A DNA stretch of 64,000 bases from contig NW_020312859.1 in the NCBI RefSeq assembly GCF_003265705.1, positions 5,792,763-5,856,762 on the forward strand, written 5' to 3'. Both the position numbers and the translations under genes were made by a program. The stretch's first letter is position 1, and each line of letters opens with the position of its first letter. The DNA is from Callorhinus ursinus (Eukaryota > Chordata > Mammalia > Carnivora > Otariidae). The notes under the pieces were generated by a model, which ran no database searches, was not told the DNA's origin, and was given only the letters and a program-made list of their open reading frames with translations. Below, piece after piece: positions 11,711 through 23,621 of this stretch.

Positions 11711-11813
11711 CTGTTGCTATGTTTAGACTTTTCTCGGTCCTTCTCCTTGTCTTTCTTGTGCTCTTTGTGCCGGTGTTCTCGATCTTTGTGTTTATCTTTG
11801 TGTTTATGAGAAT
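11711..11813 (-). CDS. TOP1: DNA topoisomerase I, coding exon 3
   Basis: TOP1 is the nuclear type IB topoisomerase that relaxes supercoils ahead of polymerases through a transient 3'-phosphotyrosyl nick; the catalytic parts lie outside the window. This exon encodes residues 20 to 53, beginning DSHKHKDKHKDREHRHKEHK and continuing KDKEKDREKSKHSN, with codon 54 split. This is the Lys/His/Asp/Glu-rich, disordered N-terminal domain of the family, which carries nuclear-targeting signals and protein-binding sites. Ser21 is a reported phosphosite of the human enzyme. The acceptor reads GGTTGCAG and the donor GTAAGG. The exon starts in phase 1 and exactly completes the codon GAT begun by exon 2. The stretch KKDKEKDREK is two residues longer than the human protein as I remember it and matches the rodent length. 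Identification is very secure because three exons join into the known N-terminus. Confidence 0.96.
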
Positions 11814-12224
11814 CTGCAACCATAAAAGATGAGTCAGTCAAGAGGAGTCATAAGCTATCTCCTGCCCACCTACCTTGACAAGCTGGTCAAGAAGCACAAT
11901 GACAGGATTCAAATGGCAAGGTAGCCATAATAGCACATTCCACTGGAAGGAAAGATTTCACAAAGCCACTCAGACAAGGCATCCCATTACCTGCCTCTAA
12001 AACCAAGACAAGTGTTGCAAACACCAAGAGGAAAGGGGAATTAATTCTACTGTAAAAGGAAGCAACAGTTTGGCACTCTTCTCCCTACTGACACTAAATC
12101 ATAAATGATACAAAAGGCTAAATCTTGAACAATGACTCTGAAGATCAACTGGTTATCTCTGTAAATTTTGGAAAAATCCAAACCTCGAGATATTTTTTCA
12201 AGGATATGTTTTTAAATCAACTAT

Positions 12225-13530
12225 AATAAAGTATAATTTCTATGCAATAAAATATATATATTTCAAAGATACATCATCCAAGAAAGTTTCCCTTATGCCC
12301 CTCCCCAGTCAATCCCAATCTTTCACCCCCACCCAGAGCAACCAATAATTTGCTAGCACTACAGATTAGGTTATGTCTAAAGTTTTATATAAATGAAATC
12401 ATACAGAATTTACTCTTCTGTCTGATTTCTTAGCATGTTATTTTTGACATTCATCCGTGCTGCTAGATGTAACAGTAGTTGGTTAAGATTTTGCAGGTGA
12501 GTGGAATCCCACAGTTACGGATATACTGCAGATTACTTATCCATTCACTTGTTGACATACATCTGAGTTGTTTCTAGGCATTGGTTATTATGCATAAATC
12601 TGCTATGAACATTCATATACAAGTCTTTGTGTAGTACATGTTTTCATTTCTTTTGGGTACATACTTAGTAATGAAATCACTGGGTCATCTGGTAAGTATA
12701 ACTTAAACTTTATACAAAACTGCCAAACTGTTTTCCAAAGTGGTTGTACTATTATACATTCCCACCAAAATGCATTGGAGTTCCAACTGCTATAAAGTCT
12801 TTAACACATAGTTATTATCGATCTTTAATTTCAGCCATTCTAGCAGGTAGATAGTGGTATCTCACTGTTGTTTTAATCCAGTTTCCTAATTAAGTAATGG
12901 GCATCTTTTCATTTGCTTATTGGCCACTCACGTATCATCTTTGGTCAAGTATCTCTTCGAATCTTTTGCTCATTTTAAAAATATGTCTTCTTATTACTGA
13001 GTTTTGTAAGAGTTCTTTATACACTGTAGATTACAATTTTTTTGTTATATTGTGAATTTTTTTCACAAAAAATATTGTGAGTTTTACAGAAGTAAAGGAT
13101 AGGGTACATTTTTTAATTTATAAAGATGTCCAGTTGTAGCACCATTTTTTGAAAAGATGGCCCTTTCCCACATTGAATTGCTTTGGCCTATTTACTGAAA
13201 ATGAAGTGGCCATATAATCACAAGCCTATTTCTGGATTCTATTCTATCCTTACACAAACAGACACTATTTTGATTACTGTAGCTTCACGGTAATTTTTTT
13301 TAACAGTAAGTTTTGAAATCAGGTTATAAAAGTACTTTAGTCTTGTTCTTTTTCAAAACTGTTTTGGCTATTCTATGTCTTCCGCATCAGTTTGCCAATT
13401 TCCAAAAAGAAGAAGAAGAAAAGCCAGCTGGCAAGTTTGTGTTCATAGGACAATTTGGAGAAAAATGACATCAAAACATTGCTGTGTCTTTTGATCCATG
13501 AACATGGTATCTCTCCCCATGCATTTATGT
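12225..13530 (-). repeat. L1 fossil (3' UTR plus ORF2 C-terminal region)
   Basis: On the plus strand this is antisense L1: GGCATTGGTTATTATGCATA, AACTGCCAAACTGTTTTCCA, ACATTCCCACCAAAATGCAT, TTTTGGCTATTCTATGTCTT and TTGATCCATGAACATGG occur in the expected order. An internal deletion lies around 13040-13130. It is TOP1-sense within intron 2, with many stops, and inactive. Confidence 0.88.
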
Positions 13531-13534
13531 TAGT

Positions 13535-13605
13535 GACTCTCAAATTTTATTGTGTTATCAGAATTATCCCAAGAGCCTATTAAAAATGTGGCTCACTGAG
13601 GTCAG
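13535..13605. repeat. Possible hAT-Charlie (MER5/MER20-type) scrap
   Basis: GTGACTCTCAAATTTTATTG followed by AGAGCCTATTAAAAATGTGG resembles the end of MER5/MER20 elements. Weak. Confidence 0.4.
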
Positions 13606-13669
13606 GTCACCCCAATGTTGAATATGAATCAACTGGAAGTTTATGTACCCAACACGTGTGTGATGGTTT

Positions 13670-14158
13670 TAAAATTTGTCTAACGGTCCAACAGATTCTT
13701 TGATATTCCTCTGTTCAAGGGGTATGGCCTAATTTTCTTCTCCTTGAGTACAGGCTAGGCTTAGAAATTCATTCCTAAAAAAACAGGGTAAGATGGAAAT
13801 GTCAGTATGTGACTTCTGCCACCAGGTCCTAAAAGGCACTGGATCTTTCTCCTTGCTCTGGGGGAAGCCAGATGCCATACTGTCAGGACACTCAAGCAGC
13901 CCTAGTGGAGAGGCCCATGTGGTGAGAAACTGCCATGTGAGTAAACCGTCTTGGAAATAGGTCCTCCAGTTTCAGGTAAGTCTTCAGACAAATGCAATCT
14001 CATGACAGACAGACAGACCCTGAGCCAAAACCACCCAGCGAAGCTTCTCCTGGATACCTGGCTCACAGAAACTATATTAGAAAACAAGTGTTTGTTGTTT
14101 TAAGCTGTAAACATTGAGGTAACATGCTTTGTGTAACAACAAATAACTAATAAAATGT
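13670..14158 (+). mobile_element. MLT1-type (MaLR/ERVL) solitary LTR
   Basis: Segments fit MLT1 LTRs in order: GGCACTGGATCTTTCTCC, AGCCCTAGTGGAGAGGCCCA, GACCCTGAGCCAAAACCACC, CTGGCTCACAGAAACTATAT and a final TTTGTTGTTTTAAGCTGTAA. No internal retroviral sequence is attached. Antisense to TOP1. Confidence 0.85.
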
Positions 14159-14219
14159 ATAGGCAGTGTATGTGCTCATCCCATTCCTGGCTCACGGCAA
14201 AAAAAGTCCCATTTGACAT

Positions 14220-14320
14220 AATCCACTAAGCATCTATTCTGTGCCAGACCCTAAGGAAACAAAAATTTGATGAGATGTCCCTAGCTATAAGAAATTCTCA
14301 TCCCACAGAGATGGTAAATA
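14220..14320 (-). repeat. L2 3'-end fossil
   Basis: AAGCATCTATTCTGTGCCAG followed by a diverged tail fits reverse L2. Confidence 0.55.
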
Positions 14321-14337
14321 TAAAATCATATGGTGTC

Positions 14338-14361
14338 AAAAAAAAAAAAAAAAAAAAAAAA
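14338..14361. repeat. Poly(A) tract
   Basis: A run of about 24 A with no SINE body beside it. Confidence 0.85.
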
Positions 14362-14603
14362 GGACTTAAACCCAATCCTCCATGTAGCATACAGAATTGT
14401 AAAATGCTGAGTCAATCCAATACACAAAGGTGGTGACCCCTGTTCTCGTGACAGTAATAAATACTCACATGACATCTGCCCCAAACTAAGGACTTAACCA
14501 TAATAACAACAAAACATGCCACCAGCTCTACAACCTGGAATGAAATCTGTGTTATTTGAATTTGTTTATAGGTCAGATTTACCAAATAAGAAACAGAACA
14601 TCA

Positions 14604-14810
14604 GGGGCGCCTGGGTGGCTCAGTTGGTTAAGCGACTGCTTTCAGCTCAGGTCATGATCCTGGAGTCTCAGGATTGAGTCCCGCATTGGGCTCCCTGCTC
14701 GGCGGGGAGTCTGCTTCTCCCTCTGACCCTTCCCCCTCTCATGTGCTCTCTCTCTCTCTCTCTCATTCTCTCGCTCTCAAATAAATAAATAAAATCTTAA
14801 AAAAAAAAAA
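14604..14810 (+). mobile_element. Can-SINE
   Basis: Full-length with an expanded CT tract. Target duplication AGAAACAGAACATCA (14589-14603) and AGAAACAAAACATCA (14811-14825), one mismatch. Confidence 0.95.
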
Positions 14811-15089
14811 AGAAACAAAACATCAGGATCTGCTATTATGGCCCAAGAGTATGGCAAGGATATAATATTTTTTAAAAAATTGCTCTGTGCATAATTCAAC
14901 AAACACATAAAACAATATGAAAAAGACTAGAAGATAGACACCCAGATGTTAAAAGTAGTTATCTGTGGGTGGTAAATTTATGAGCAACCTGAGATTTTGT
15001 GTGTATACTTTGCCTTGTTTTCCAACTTTCCCCCATGATGAATCACTTTTACAATAAAAAATAAGTTATTTTTAAAAATTACCAAGATT

Positions 15090-15266
15090 GGGCACCTGGG
15101 TGGCTCAGTTGGTTAAGCAACTGCCTTCGGCTCAGGTCATGATCCTGGAGTCCCAGGATCGAGTCCCGCATCAGGCTCCCTGCTCAGCAGGGAGTCTGCT
15201 TCTCCCTCTGACCTTCCCCCCTCTCATGTGCTCTCTCTCTCAAATAAATAAATAAAATCTTTAAAA
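15090..15266 (+). mobile_element. Can-SINE
   Basis: Full-length with a shorter CT tract, close in sequence to the copy at 14604. Perfect target duplication AAAAATTACCAAGATT at 15074-15089 and 15267-15282. Confidence 0.95.
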
Positions 15267-15957
15267 AAAAATTACCAAGATTCATCAAAGATTTGACAAA
15301 TACACGTGTATCTAAGGAAAAGGTAGTTTCAGTCACTAAATATTTAAAGAAAAAGGAAATTAAGTAAAAGATGAACTGAAAGTAATTCCAGGTAGGTTTC
15401 AGATAACTAGTCTGACAATAACATTATCTTTTTAAGGGCACAAAACTTCAAAACTGATTTTAAAGCCAGGTCCCCAAGTCTTGTAAAGCAATTGTTAATC
15501 TAAAAACTCAAAACCAAAATGTCTGGTAAGAAACTTAAGGCTGTAGTGGAATAATTCCAGTGATACAAATAAGACGTAGGTCAAAGACCTGAATCCCAAG
15601 TGCCCTTAATTTCAAAAGAAGTTATTACATGCCTGTCATATGCTCAAACTGTGCTATGCGTGGTGTGACAGGTACCAAAAAGTTTAATATACAACAACTT
15701 CAAATATCTGAATGGCCATAGTACAGCTCCACATCAGACTGGGTCCTTCTTTCTAAGAAGAAACGACAAGTAAAACAAAATGGGGTGCCTACAGAATACC
15801 AACTGTGTATAAACAAATAAAATTACCAACTGACAGAGAAATGTAGAGATGATCTACACTAGGGTAAACTGATAGAGAAATAACCTCTACAGATGCACAC
15901 AGAAGTGCTTCCAGGTGAATGGTGTCTGGAATTTGCTTTAAAACATCCTCAGGCCAA

Positions 15958-15993
15958 ATATATAAATAAATAAATAAATTAATTAATTAATAA
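15958..15993. repeat. (TAAA)n/(TTAA)n simple repeat
   Basis: Tandem AAATAAAT units followed by TTAATTAATTAA. Confidence 0.85.
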
Positions 15994-16578
15994 AACTAAA
16001 TCTGGGGGATATGGGGAAAGATAAAACAAGATTGGCAGAAAGTTGGAAGTTACAGAAGTGGGGGTATAAGACACACGGGGAGTTCATTACACTACTCTCT
16101 CTACTGCTGTTCATGTTTGAAACTTGTAATAACAAAAGGTAAACACTATCTTCAAGCTTCTTCCCTTCTAATCCCTATTTTTTCTTATTACATAAGGATC
16201 CAACAAGGAGAAGACTAGCTTAGTCCAAGAGGGGATTTGTGTTAAGGAGCAGTAGAGAAAGATAAAGTTTGATAGATAACATTAACCCAAGAGCAAGGGT
16301 GTCCTACTCTAAGGATGACAGGGAGCCACCTCAAGCAGAAAAGGAACAAAATAAAAGCCATACTTAATGAAGATTAGTTGAAGGGCAGTGTGGGTAGAAA
16401 GGTAAAAGCAAAATAACTAGCTAGCAGTTTTTAAGCAGTCTTCCAGAACTCCATAAACTGGCTGTGTATAATAAATTCAGAGGAAGAATCAGACTCAGTC
16501 TTTGGGTCCAAGCTATTAGCAGAACAAGGTGCTTTCGCAGACACAGGAAAGCTGTACGGAACAAAGATGGGCGGGAGG
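15994..16578. other. Unassigned intron sequence
   Basis: No gene or clear repeat seen; it leads into the inverted repeat at 16579. Confidence 0.5.
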
Positions 16579-16645
16579 AGGAGAAGACTGGAGAAATGAT
16601 GACGTATGACTTCAGTTAGCGTCATCATTTCTCCAGTCTTCTCCT
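16579..16645. repeat. Perfect 26-bp inverted repeat with 15-nt loop
   Basis: The left arm (16579-16604) begins AGGAGAAGACTGG and ends GATGACG. The right arm (16620-16645) is its exact reverse complement, CGTCATC to CTTCTCCT. The spacer is TATGACTTCAGTTAG. All 26 positions pair. No repeat family is recognised on either side. The transcript of either strand would fold into a 67-nt hairpin. Confidence 0.95.
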
Positions 16646-17565
16646 TACTTAAGGCAACATCAGAACATCTGACTCAAGATGTTGGTCAGAAGAGAAGCCA
16701 GTAAAAGTGAGAAAGTAATGCCAATAAGAACAAACTGATCTATATCCCTCATGGTAAAAACATTTATAGACAGTAGACTAATGGCCTTAAAGATTACTTC
16801 AAGTATGTACCCTTTCCCCTTAACTGGAATTCATCTATGAATAGACTGTTAAAATGTTTTGGAGAAAGGATCCTGCCACTTCAAGCATCTGTTAATGCAA
16901 AAAGAACTGTGTTGAACTTGACCATAGATTAGAAGTGAAAGATGCAAACCACTGCATATAAAACCACCAGAAAACCTCATTCGTTGTGATTTCAGGTCAT
17001 CTAATAACCTGACAACATTTGTTCCAAATGCATGCGTTAAAAATTTTGAGATGAAGACATGGGAGAAGACCCCTGAAATAAGGCAGCCCCGAGAAAACAG
17101 AAGACATATAACAACTAATTCCTTTCACTCTAACTTAACTGAAGTTACTCCATAAGAATAGGCAGGTCAATGAATAGCTAGAGTAAGAATCAACATCTTT
17201 TGTTATTATCTAAGGTGTTCCTTGAGGTTAACAAAGATTTTAAGTAAAGAGATTTCCAAATGACAAGAGAGGAAAGTATCTGTGTTACCTCAGGACACAT
17301 TCTCAGGAAAAATTGCTGGCTAGCATAACATAAGGACTTGACAGTTAATGTGCAAGAGAAAAGGAAATCTTTTACTACTGGATTCAGATTTATATTCTTA
17401 GGGTTAATTCAGTTTATAACTATTTCTAATATCTTCTTAAATCCAAAGGGCCCTGACAAAGACTCATCAGACGTGAACTCAACCCTCACAGGGCTGACAA
17501 TCCAGTAAGGTAATTAAGATATGAGGCCAAAGAGCCATGGCCCAAGGCACTCAAGAGAAAAAGGG
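16646..17565. other. Unassigned intron sequence
   Basis: No gene or repeat recognised. Confidence 0.5.
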
Positions 17566-17569
17566 CACT

Positions 17570-17690
17570 AATTTATGTGCTAGAACCATGCTAGAGTACT
17601 TAGAAACGCACTTAGAAATGCTGTTTTATTCAATTTCCTTACCACTCTTACAATAAGGAAATACTGCCATTTCACAAAAGACAATAGTTA
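17570..17690 (-). repeat. Probable MIR fossil
   Basis: TTATTCAATTTCCTTACCAC and CTGCCATTTCACAAAAGA resemble reverse MIR. Weak. Confidence 0.45.
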
Positions 17691-18454
17691 ATAGCTATCT
17701 CCTACTAAATGCATACTCTGTGTAAGGTAGTATGCTTCCTGGGCCATCTCTGGTTTCCACAACTCTGGGTGGTGCCAATTTCAAATCTGAGACACATTTC
17801 TGCCTCTTTTAACATCTTGAAAAAGTTCATATAGTTCATATAACTCCTGTGGAAAGGGAGTTTAGCAGTGTCTATAACAAAGGTAACAAACAAAATCTCT
17901 TTTGATGACCCAGCAATCCGTAAGAATTCACCCTGAAGACAACTTCCAAGGCAGAAAATTTATGCTGTTCTACGCATACATGAAGGCAGAGAAAAATTAA
18001 GTCAACAGAGAAGAAACCTTTCTAAATTTGAGACTTGCTGAAATGTATTAAAATTCCTTTCCTAATCCCAAAATCTCAAATGTCAAATGATTAACATTAA
18101 AGTAACGGTTTTCATTGCATCACGATGCTCCAATATTCAGAAACTACACACATTTTTTATAAAGGTAACAGACATTCCTCCAAATGTCTTCACATGAAAC
18201 ATACGGGTGTCAGGACCTCCATTTCTTACACAAGGGCAGAATGTTGTTCTTTTCTGCCCTCCTGCTATTTTTCCGAAAGGATAATAAAACAGAATTACTT
18301 TTATGGACATTTTGAAAAAAAGTCTTAAGAGTAAAAATAATTCAATCTAAGCTTAATGCCTCTTTTGTAAAGTAAAAAGTAAAACAATGAGGGGAAACAG
18401 CCTGATTCCACCAGAGAACAAGAAATAAAGAGCCTGGGTCCAAGAGGGCAGTGA

Positions 18455-18560
18455 AGTGTGAACATAGGCTCCCTGAAGGAGGTACTGTTTAAGCTAAGTC
18501 TTACCAAAGAACAGAAGGAGTTAGCAAAGTAAGAGAGGGCATTCTTGGCAGATGAGCAAT
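18455..18560 (-). repeat. L2 fossil
   Basis: GGAGGTACTGTTTAAGCTAA and AAGGAGTTAGCAAAGTAAGA match the reverse L2 segment also seen at 50.6 and 58.6 kb. Confidence 0.65.
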
Positions 18561-18712
18561 TAAAGTCAACTGTCAATTATTACTTGTTTTATTTTTTTGC
18601 TGAAAAATTCATCTTCTCATGATTGAGAAAAATTAAGTGAGATACACTTTCCGCCAGCTAGGAAATGGTAGACTTGATTCTTACAAGGGACAAATTAAAA
18701 AATAAGATCCCG

Positions 18713-18887
18713 GGGAGCTGGGTGGCTCAGTTAATTGTCTGCCTTTGGCTCAGATCATGATCTCGGGGTCCTGAGATCGAACCCCACGTCAGGGGCTCCC
18801 TCTCTCTCTGCCTTTGCCTGTTGTTCCCCCTGCTTGTGCTCTTTCTCTCTGTCAAATGAATAAATCTAAGAGGAAGGAAAAAAAAAA
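18713..18887 (+). mobile_element. Can-SINE, diverged
   Basis: Short, older copy with a 5-bp shortening near the A box (CTCAGTTAATTGTCTGCC). Flanks AATAAGATCC and AAAAAAGATCCC suggest the target duplication. Confidence 0.88.
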
Positions 18888-19297
18888 GATCCCAGCATTA
18901 TATTTATTTGGCCTCTCTTAAAGCCATGTGTCCCAAAAGCAGTTTCTTAAAAAAAAAAAAAGATACAGATGCACTCCTACTTCTTGTAGCTTTAGAGTCC
19001 TAATCCTCAACTTAGATAGAAGAGAAACAAAACACCTAGGAATAAGAAACTTCAGTATCAAATAAATCCAGCAAAACTGAATCCAACTATTATAAGGTCC
19101 ACGAAGCTGGCCTAATCCCAGGCTCACAATGAAGCTGCAGGTTTGGAAACCAGGTACAGGGTCAGCTCCAAGTAGTCAAATCAGTGTCAAACCAGGCATA
19201 AGATGAAGAGTTCACTCCCCACTAGGGAAACCAGACACATACACACATTATATGAAAAAAGAAACCAAAACACTTTGTGTTAAATATGTTTAAGAAT

Positions 19298-19493
19298 GGG
19301 GGCACCTGGGTGGCTCAGTTGGCTACATGGATGCTTTCAGCTCAGGTCGTGATCCTGGGGTCCTGGGATCAAGCCCTGCATTGGGCTCCCTGCTCAACGG
19401 GGAGTCTGCTTCTCCCTCTCCCTCTGCCCCTCTCCCCTGCTCATGCTCACTCACATGGTGCTCTCTCTAATAAATAAAATCTTTAAAAAATAA
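19298..19493 (+). mobile_element. Can-SINE
   Basis: Full-length. Target duplication AAATATGTTTAAGAATG on the left and AATATATGTTCAAGAATG on the right. Confidence 0.93.
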
Positions 19494-19639
19494 AAATATA
19501 TGTTCAAGAATGATGCAGTTAGCACAAAAGATCATGCTATACCCTAATGCCAATTACAGACATTACAGAATAGCAGAGAATGCTTTGAAAAGACTTCTGA
19601 AGGAAGGTGGAGGAAGCTTTGCTCTGGTTCAAAAGAGTG

Positions 19640-19850
19640 AAAAATACCTGATTCAAATCCTTGTTCACTTACTGTATGACCCTGGGTAAAAGTCACTTTA
19701 ACTACTGGGTCTATAAGAAGGCAGCACAGGTCAGTGATTTAGAGCTTCAAATCTCTGTTCATCAGCTTAGATACCTGTGACCTCAGGAAACTCACCTCTC
19801 CTGCAGATGAAGAAACCTGGGCTCAGATTATTTAAGTGACCTTAAAGAAT
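19640..19850 (+). repeat. MIR fossils (one or two copies)
   Basis: CACTTACTGTATGACCCTGG is followed by a second MIR-like stretch, ACCTGTGACCTCAGGAAACT and AGATGAAGAAACC. Confidence 0.65.
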
Positions 19851-21594
19851 TTTCTTTCAAAAGGCAGTCAGAATCCTTGTGTATGGCTGTAATGGAATTC
19901 CTGGCTAATTTCCACAAAATTACAAACTGTCAATAAAGTACAACTATTACTGAACCCTCTTCATGATTAATTTACATAGAACTAAATCAAGTCTACCCAA
20001 TCATTCCAAGTAACTCAGAGTTCAGGTTCTATACATGCATTTAAGGCAGCAACCATGCCAATTCACCTTGCCCAACAAGCCAATGACAAAAGGCTATCTG
20101 ATTTTCTTACCTGTCTACAGATACAGGAAAGAAAAGCACTTACGAATAAGTGAAACTGGCTTGCTCTAACAATCCTATACCCAGAAGCCTAAAAAACCTA
20201 TCTACAAGTTTTAAGGGATGCACTGATAACACCAGTTAACACCATCCCCATAGAAACATTTGCATTAGTTTAGCTGCAATCAAGGTGGCTAACAGTATTG
20301 CCAAGCTCCCTCTACTCAGGGTCTCTAATGCAATTGCTTTTCAACCCCAGCATAAACATTTACACTTTGAGAATAGGCTATGGGATTGGCAAAGATTACT
20401 GATCATTTTATTAACTATTCCATGATCTTAGAGCATTTTGCCACTCCACCATTCTCCTAAACTATTAGAGTAATCAGATCAGGGCAGAAGAGAAGAATCC
20501 TCCGCTTACTTGTAAACAAAAGCAGAGATTTTTTTCTGGTATAAAAGAGCTCTGTGCTATGATTTGAGCCAGACCTCATTTACAGTGATGACAAGTTTTG
20601 AGACTTAAAACAGCTGTATAAGATGACGGGCTCCTCCTCCTAAGATAGTCACCAAGTGTATGAAGGATAGGGGTGAGGAATAGTTATCCACCAAAAGCTG
20701 CCTGCCTTCCCCCAAGGAGGCAACTCTGTCAAAGATAACCTCTGCTCATCTCTGAACATAAATATACAACCACTGCATTAGGAAGGTGGGCACGGGAACC
20801 ATTTGGGTGAAAGCGCTGGGTGAAGAAATTAATTTTCTAAAGAAGATATTCATCACCTGCTGCTCATTTATTAAATCAAGTTTATTGGGATAAATCCTTG
20901 CATCTTCTCCTTGCTCCGACTTTCAAACCCATGGATACCACATCCCCAGAAGCTGGAGTCTGGACAAAATCAACACTTCTACTTAACACTCTATACCCAG
21001 TTTGTTCCAACATTTTAAAGACTTTTTGTCTAGGACAGATAACAAGCTGGTTTTGGTGATAAAGACTGGCATCCGGGAGTGTGGTCAGTAACAGGGGTTT
21101 GTGAATCTCCCCAGGAACTCAATGCCAAACTAAAAGCAGTTAGGAAGCCTGAAAGCCCATCACTGGAAGGGAAATTGATTGAGGGGTGCAAGAATTCTAC
21201 CCTTCCCTCTCCCCCACCACAGCTGTCTAAATTTGGACTTTATCAATTGTCATCAGTTTCAATCTAGGAAACTGCGATCCATCCTAATGGCAGCCGATTT
21301 CAATCTGTAGCCCACAGAAAAGTCTTTACCACTATTTTACAACAATTCTCAATAAGCACACTTCCAAAATTCCAGGTCATAGTTAAAAGCCTTTCAAAGT
21401 AAGCAGGACAGATGGTGTTCTGGCTAAAAACTCAAAAAGCTCTGGAATTTAAAAGAAAAATGTTGGGAGGATTCAGCTCTAAAGAAAATCAAGAATGAGG
21501 GAAGAGACTAGTAACATTTCCAATTTTTAAAGTCAATATCATCATTTGTTCTCCCCCAAATGTGTACTATATATAAACAAGACCTACTGTCATA
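19851..21594. other. Unassigned intron sequence
   Basis: About 1.7 kb without a recognised repeat or gene. It includes normal-complexity AT-rich DNA that could hold conserved non-coding sequence, which cannot be judged from one genome. Confidence 0.5.
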
Positions 21595-21780
21595 GCGGCG
21601 CCTGGGTGGCTCAGTCTGCCTTCGGCTCAGGTCATGATCCCACGGTCCTGGGATCGAGCCCCGCATGGGGCTCCCTGCTCAGCAGGAAGCCTGCTTCTCC
21701 CTCTCCCACACCCCCTGCCTGTGATCCCTCTCTCGCTGTGTCTCTGTCAAATAAATAAATAAAATCTTAAAAAAAAAAAA
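21595..21780 (+). mobile_element. Can-SINE
   Basis: Nearly complete; lacks the GGTTAAGCGT segment after CTCAGT. Target duplication AGACCTACTGTCATA and AGACCTCTTGTCACA. Confidence 0.93.
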
Positions 21781-21917
21781 AGACCTCTTGTCACAGACTC
21801 ACTCATTTATTATTGAAACTAATGGGGTTCCCCCATTAGGGATCTTGTACTCTCAAGCTGATAAAACAAAAACCAACTCCAGCTGAGAAGATGGGCTTCC
21901 TTAAGGAAGCTGGGGTT

Positions 21918-22035
21918 CACAATATTCATTCATTTGAATATTTATTGTCAACTCTGTGTCAGGCATTGTTCTAGGTGTGGGAATATAGCAACAAACAATA
22001 CCAAGTCTCTGCCCTCATAAAGTTCCATAAAGGGC
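21918..22035 (-). repeat. L2 3'-end fossil
   Basis: ATTCATTCATTTGAATATTT, then GTGTCAGGCATTGTTCTAGG and TCTGCCCTCATAAAGTTCC match the reversed L2 terminus. Confidence 0.85.
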
Positions 22036-23066
22036 ATAATAAACACCCTAACCCTTCCCAACAGCAGCAGCTGTTAAATGAGTAACTGTGGAAAAGGAGG
22101 CAAAAGGGTCTCCCTAACAGCCCAAGCTTCCCTGGACTCGGCTCCGTGAAGTGCCAGAATCAGACTTGAATGTCTCAGCTGGAGAAGACCTTCATAATAG
22201 GTTGAGGCCAAGTAAAAGAAAGGGTCAAACTTAATCAAATGAAACTTGCCAATTATTTTGCAAACTGCTTGAGTCTTTGTCCTCAATTCAACACATGGTA
22301 AAAACTTCATCATCAGAAACAGAAGTCCACTGCATTAGAAAAACACAGAGTTGCTCAAAGACAGAAACCCAGCATTTTCAATTTTTTTTAAATCAGCTCT
22401 GCAACACAACTTCAAATTTCTAAAAACTGTCACATTTTCCAAAGTGTCTACATGTTCAGAAGAAATGCTACAAATTGACTTAAAAACCCTGAAGAGAATC
22501 TACTTTGGTTCTTAAACATCAGTAACTCTGTGAGAGTAGTGACCATTGTCTCTAAGGACCTTGTAATGAAAAGACACAAATGAAGCAGCCAACTGGTATG
22601 TTTTAGGTCTCAGTCCCACACACACAAAAAGGGTTAAATAGTCAGAGGATATTTTCTCTTCCAGTTGTCTACTTCCGCATTTAAATTTCTTGGACTTCTT
22701 TTATGCTTTTACAACACTACAATTACCTTAACCTGTCTTTTCAGCCTCTTCCTGTCTATGCACCCTATTTTAACTTACTTTACAACCTTCTCTCCCATCC
22801 CACACCTTCCATTATGCTCCTTAAATTCAAGTTCATCTTTCTCTCTTCCTCTGGTTCTCATTCCCAGGGACTAATTAATTACATTAAAATTTTTAAAAAG
22901 AACTCAGATTTCAGTGATGGGACCACCAAATTGTCTTAAAAAAAATGTATGTTACCTAATTAAATATAAGGTCTTCTGAGCTGTAGTTTGTAGACACAAT
23001 TAGGGTCCAGAACAGGCTGCTCACTGTTATATTATTATGCCAGAACTGAACAACGTATTTCTTTTT
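22036..23066. other. Unassigned intron sequence
   Basis: No exon or clear repeat recognised; a pyrimidine-rich patch lies at 22740-22870. Confidence 0.5.
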
Positions 23067-23238
23067 TTTAAAGATTTTTTTTTTTTTTTTTTTGACAGAG
23101 AGAGACACAGCGAGAGAGGGAACACAAGCAGGGGCAGTGGGAGAGGAAGAAGCAGGCCTCCCGCCGAGCCGGGAGCCCGATGCGAGGCTCGATCCTAGGA
23201 CCCTGGGATCATGACCTGAGCCGAAGGCAGACACTTAA
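23067..23238 (-). mobile_element. Can-SINE, head missing
   Basis: Long poly-T tail (20 T) and intact body, ending at GGCAGACACTTAACT. About 25 bp of the SINE 5' head is absent, as in 5' truncation during reverse transcription. Confidence 0.9.
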
Positions 23239-23400
23239 CTCCTTAGAGCAATTCTGAGTCTTTTACACAGTGTCCTGATGGGGTCCTTAATTAATATATT
23301 TCTCTGCTCTGGTTTGTTTTCCAATCTGTAAAATGACCTCTATTGACGCCTACACTTCTAGTCAAAAGAATCCTAAGACCTTTAAAAATTGTTTTATTCA

Positions 23401-23613
23401 GGGGCGCCTCAGTGGCTCAGTCGGTTAAGCATCTGGCTCTTGGTTTCAGCTCAGGTCATGATCTCGACATCCTGGGACTGAGCCCTACATCGGGCTCCAC
23501 CCTCAGCGCGGAGTCAGCTTCGGCTTTTCTCTCCCTCTCTTTCCCCCTCTGCCCCTCCCCCTGCTCACAATCTCACTTTCATTCTTACAAAAAAATAAAA
23601 TCTTTTTAAAAAT
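23401..23613 (+). mobile_element. Can-SINE, older variant
   Basis: Head GGGGCGCCTCAGTGGCTCAG, then AGCATCTGGCTCTTGGTTTC, an older subfamily. Flanks AAAATTGTTTTATT and AAAATTTTGTTTTG give an imperfect target duplication. Confidence 0.88.
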
Positions 23614-23621
23614 TTTGTTTT

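Noticed and set aside
13670..14158. Endogenous retrovirus with coding capacity
   Set aside because: Only a solitary old LTR is visible, with no internal gag, pol or env-like sequence attached.
16579..16645. Annotation of the perfect hairpin as a miRNA gene
   Set aside because: miRNA precursors normally have bulged stems and flanking lower stems. Here pairing is perfect and stops abruptly, so I report it as an inverted repeat.
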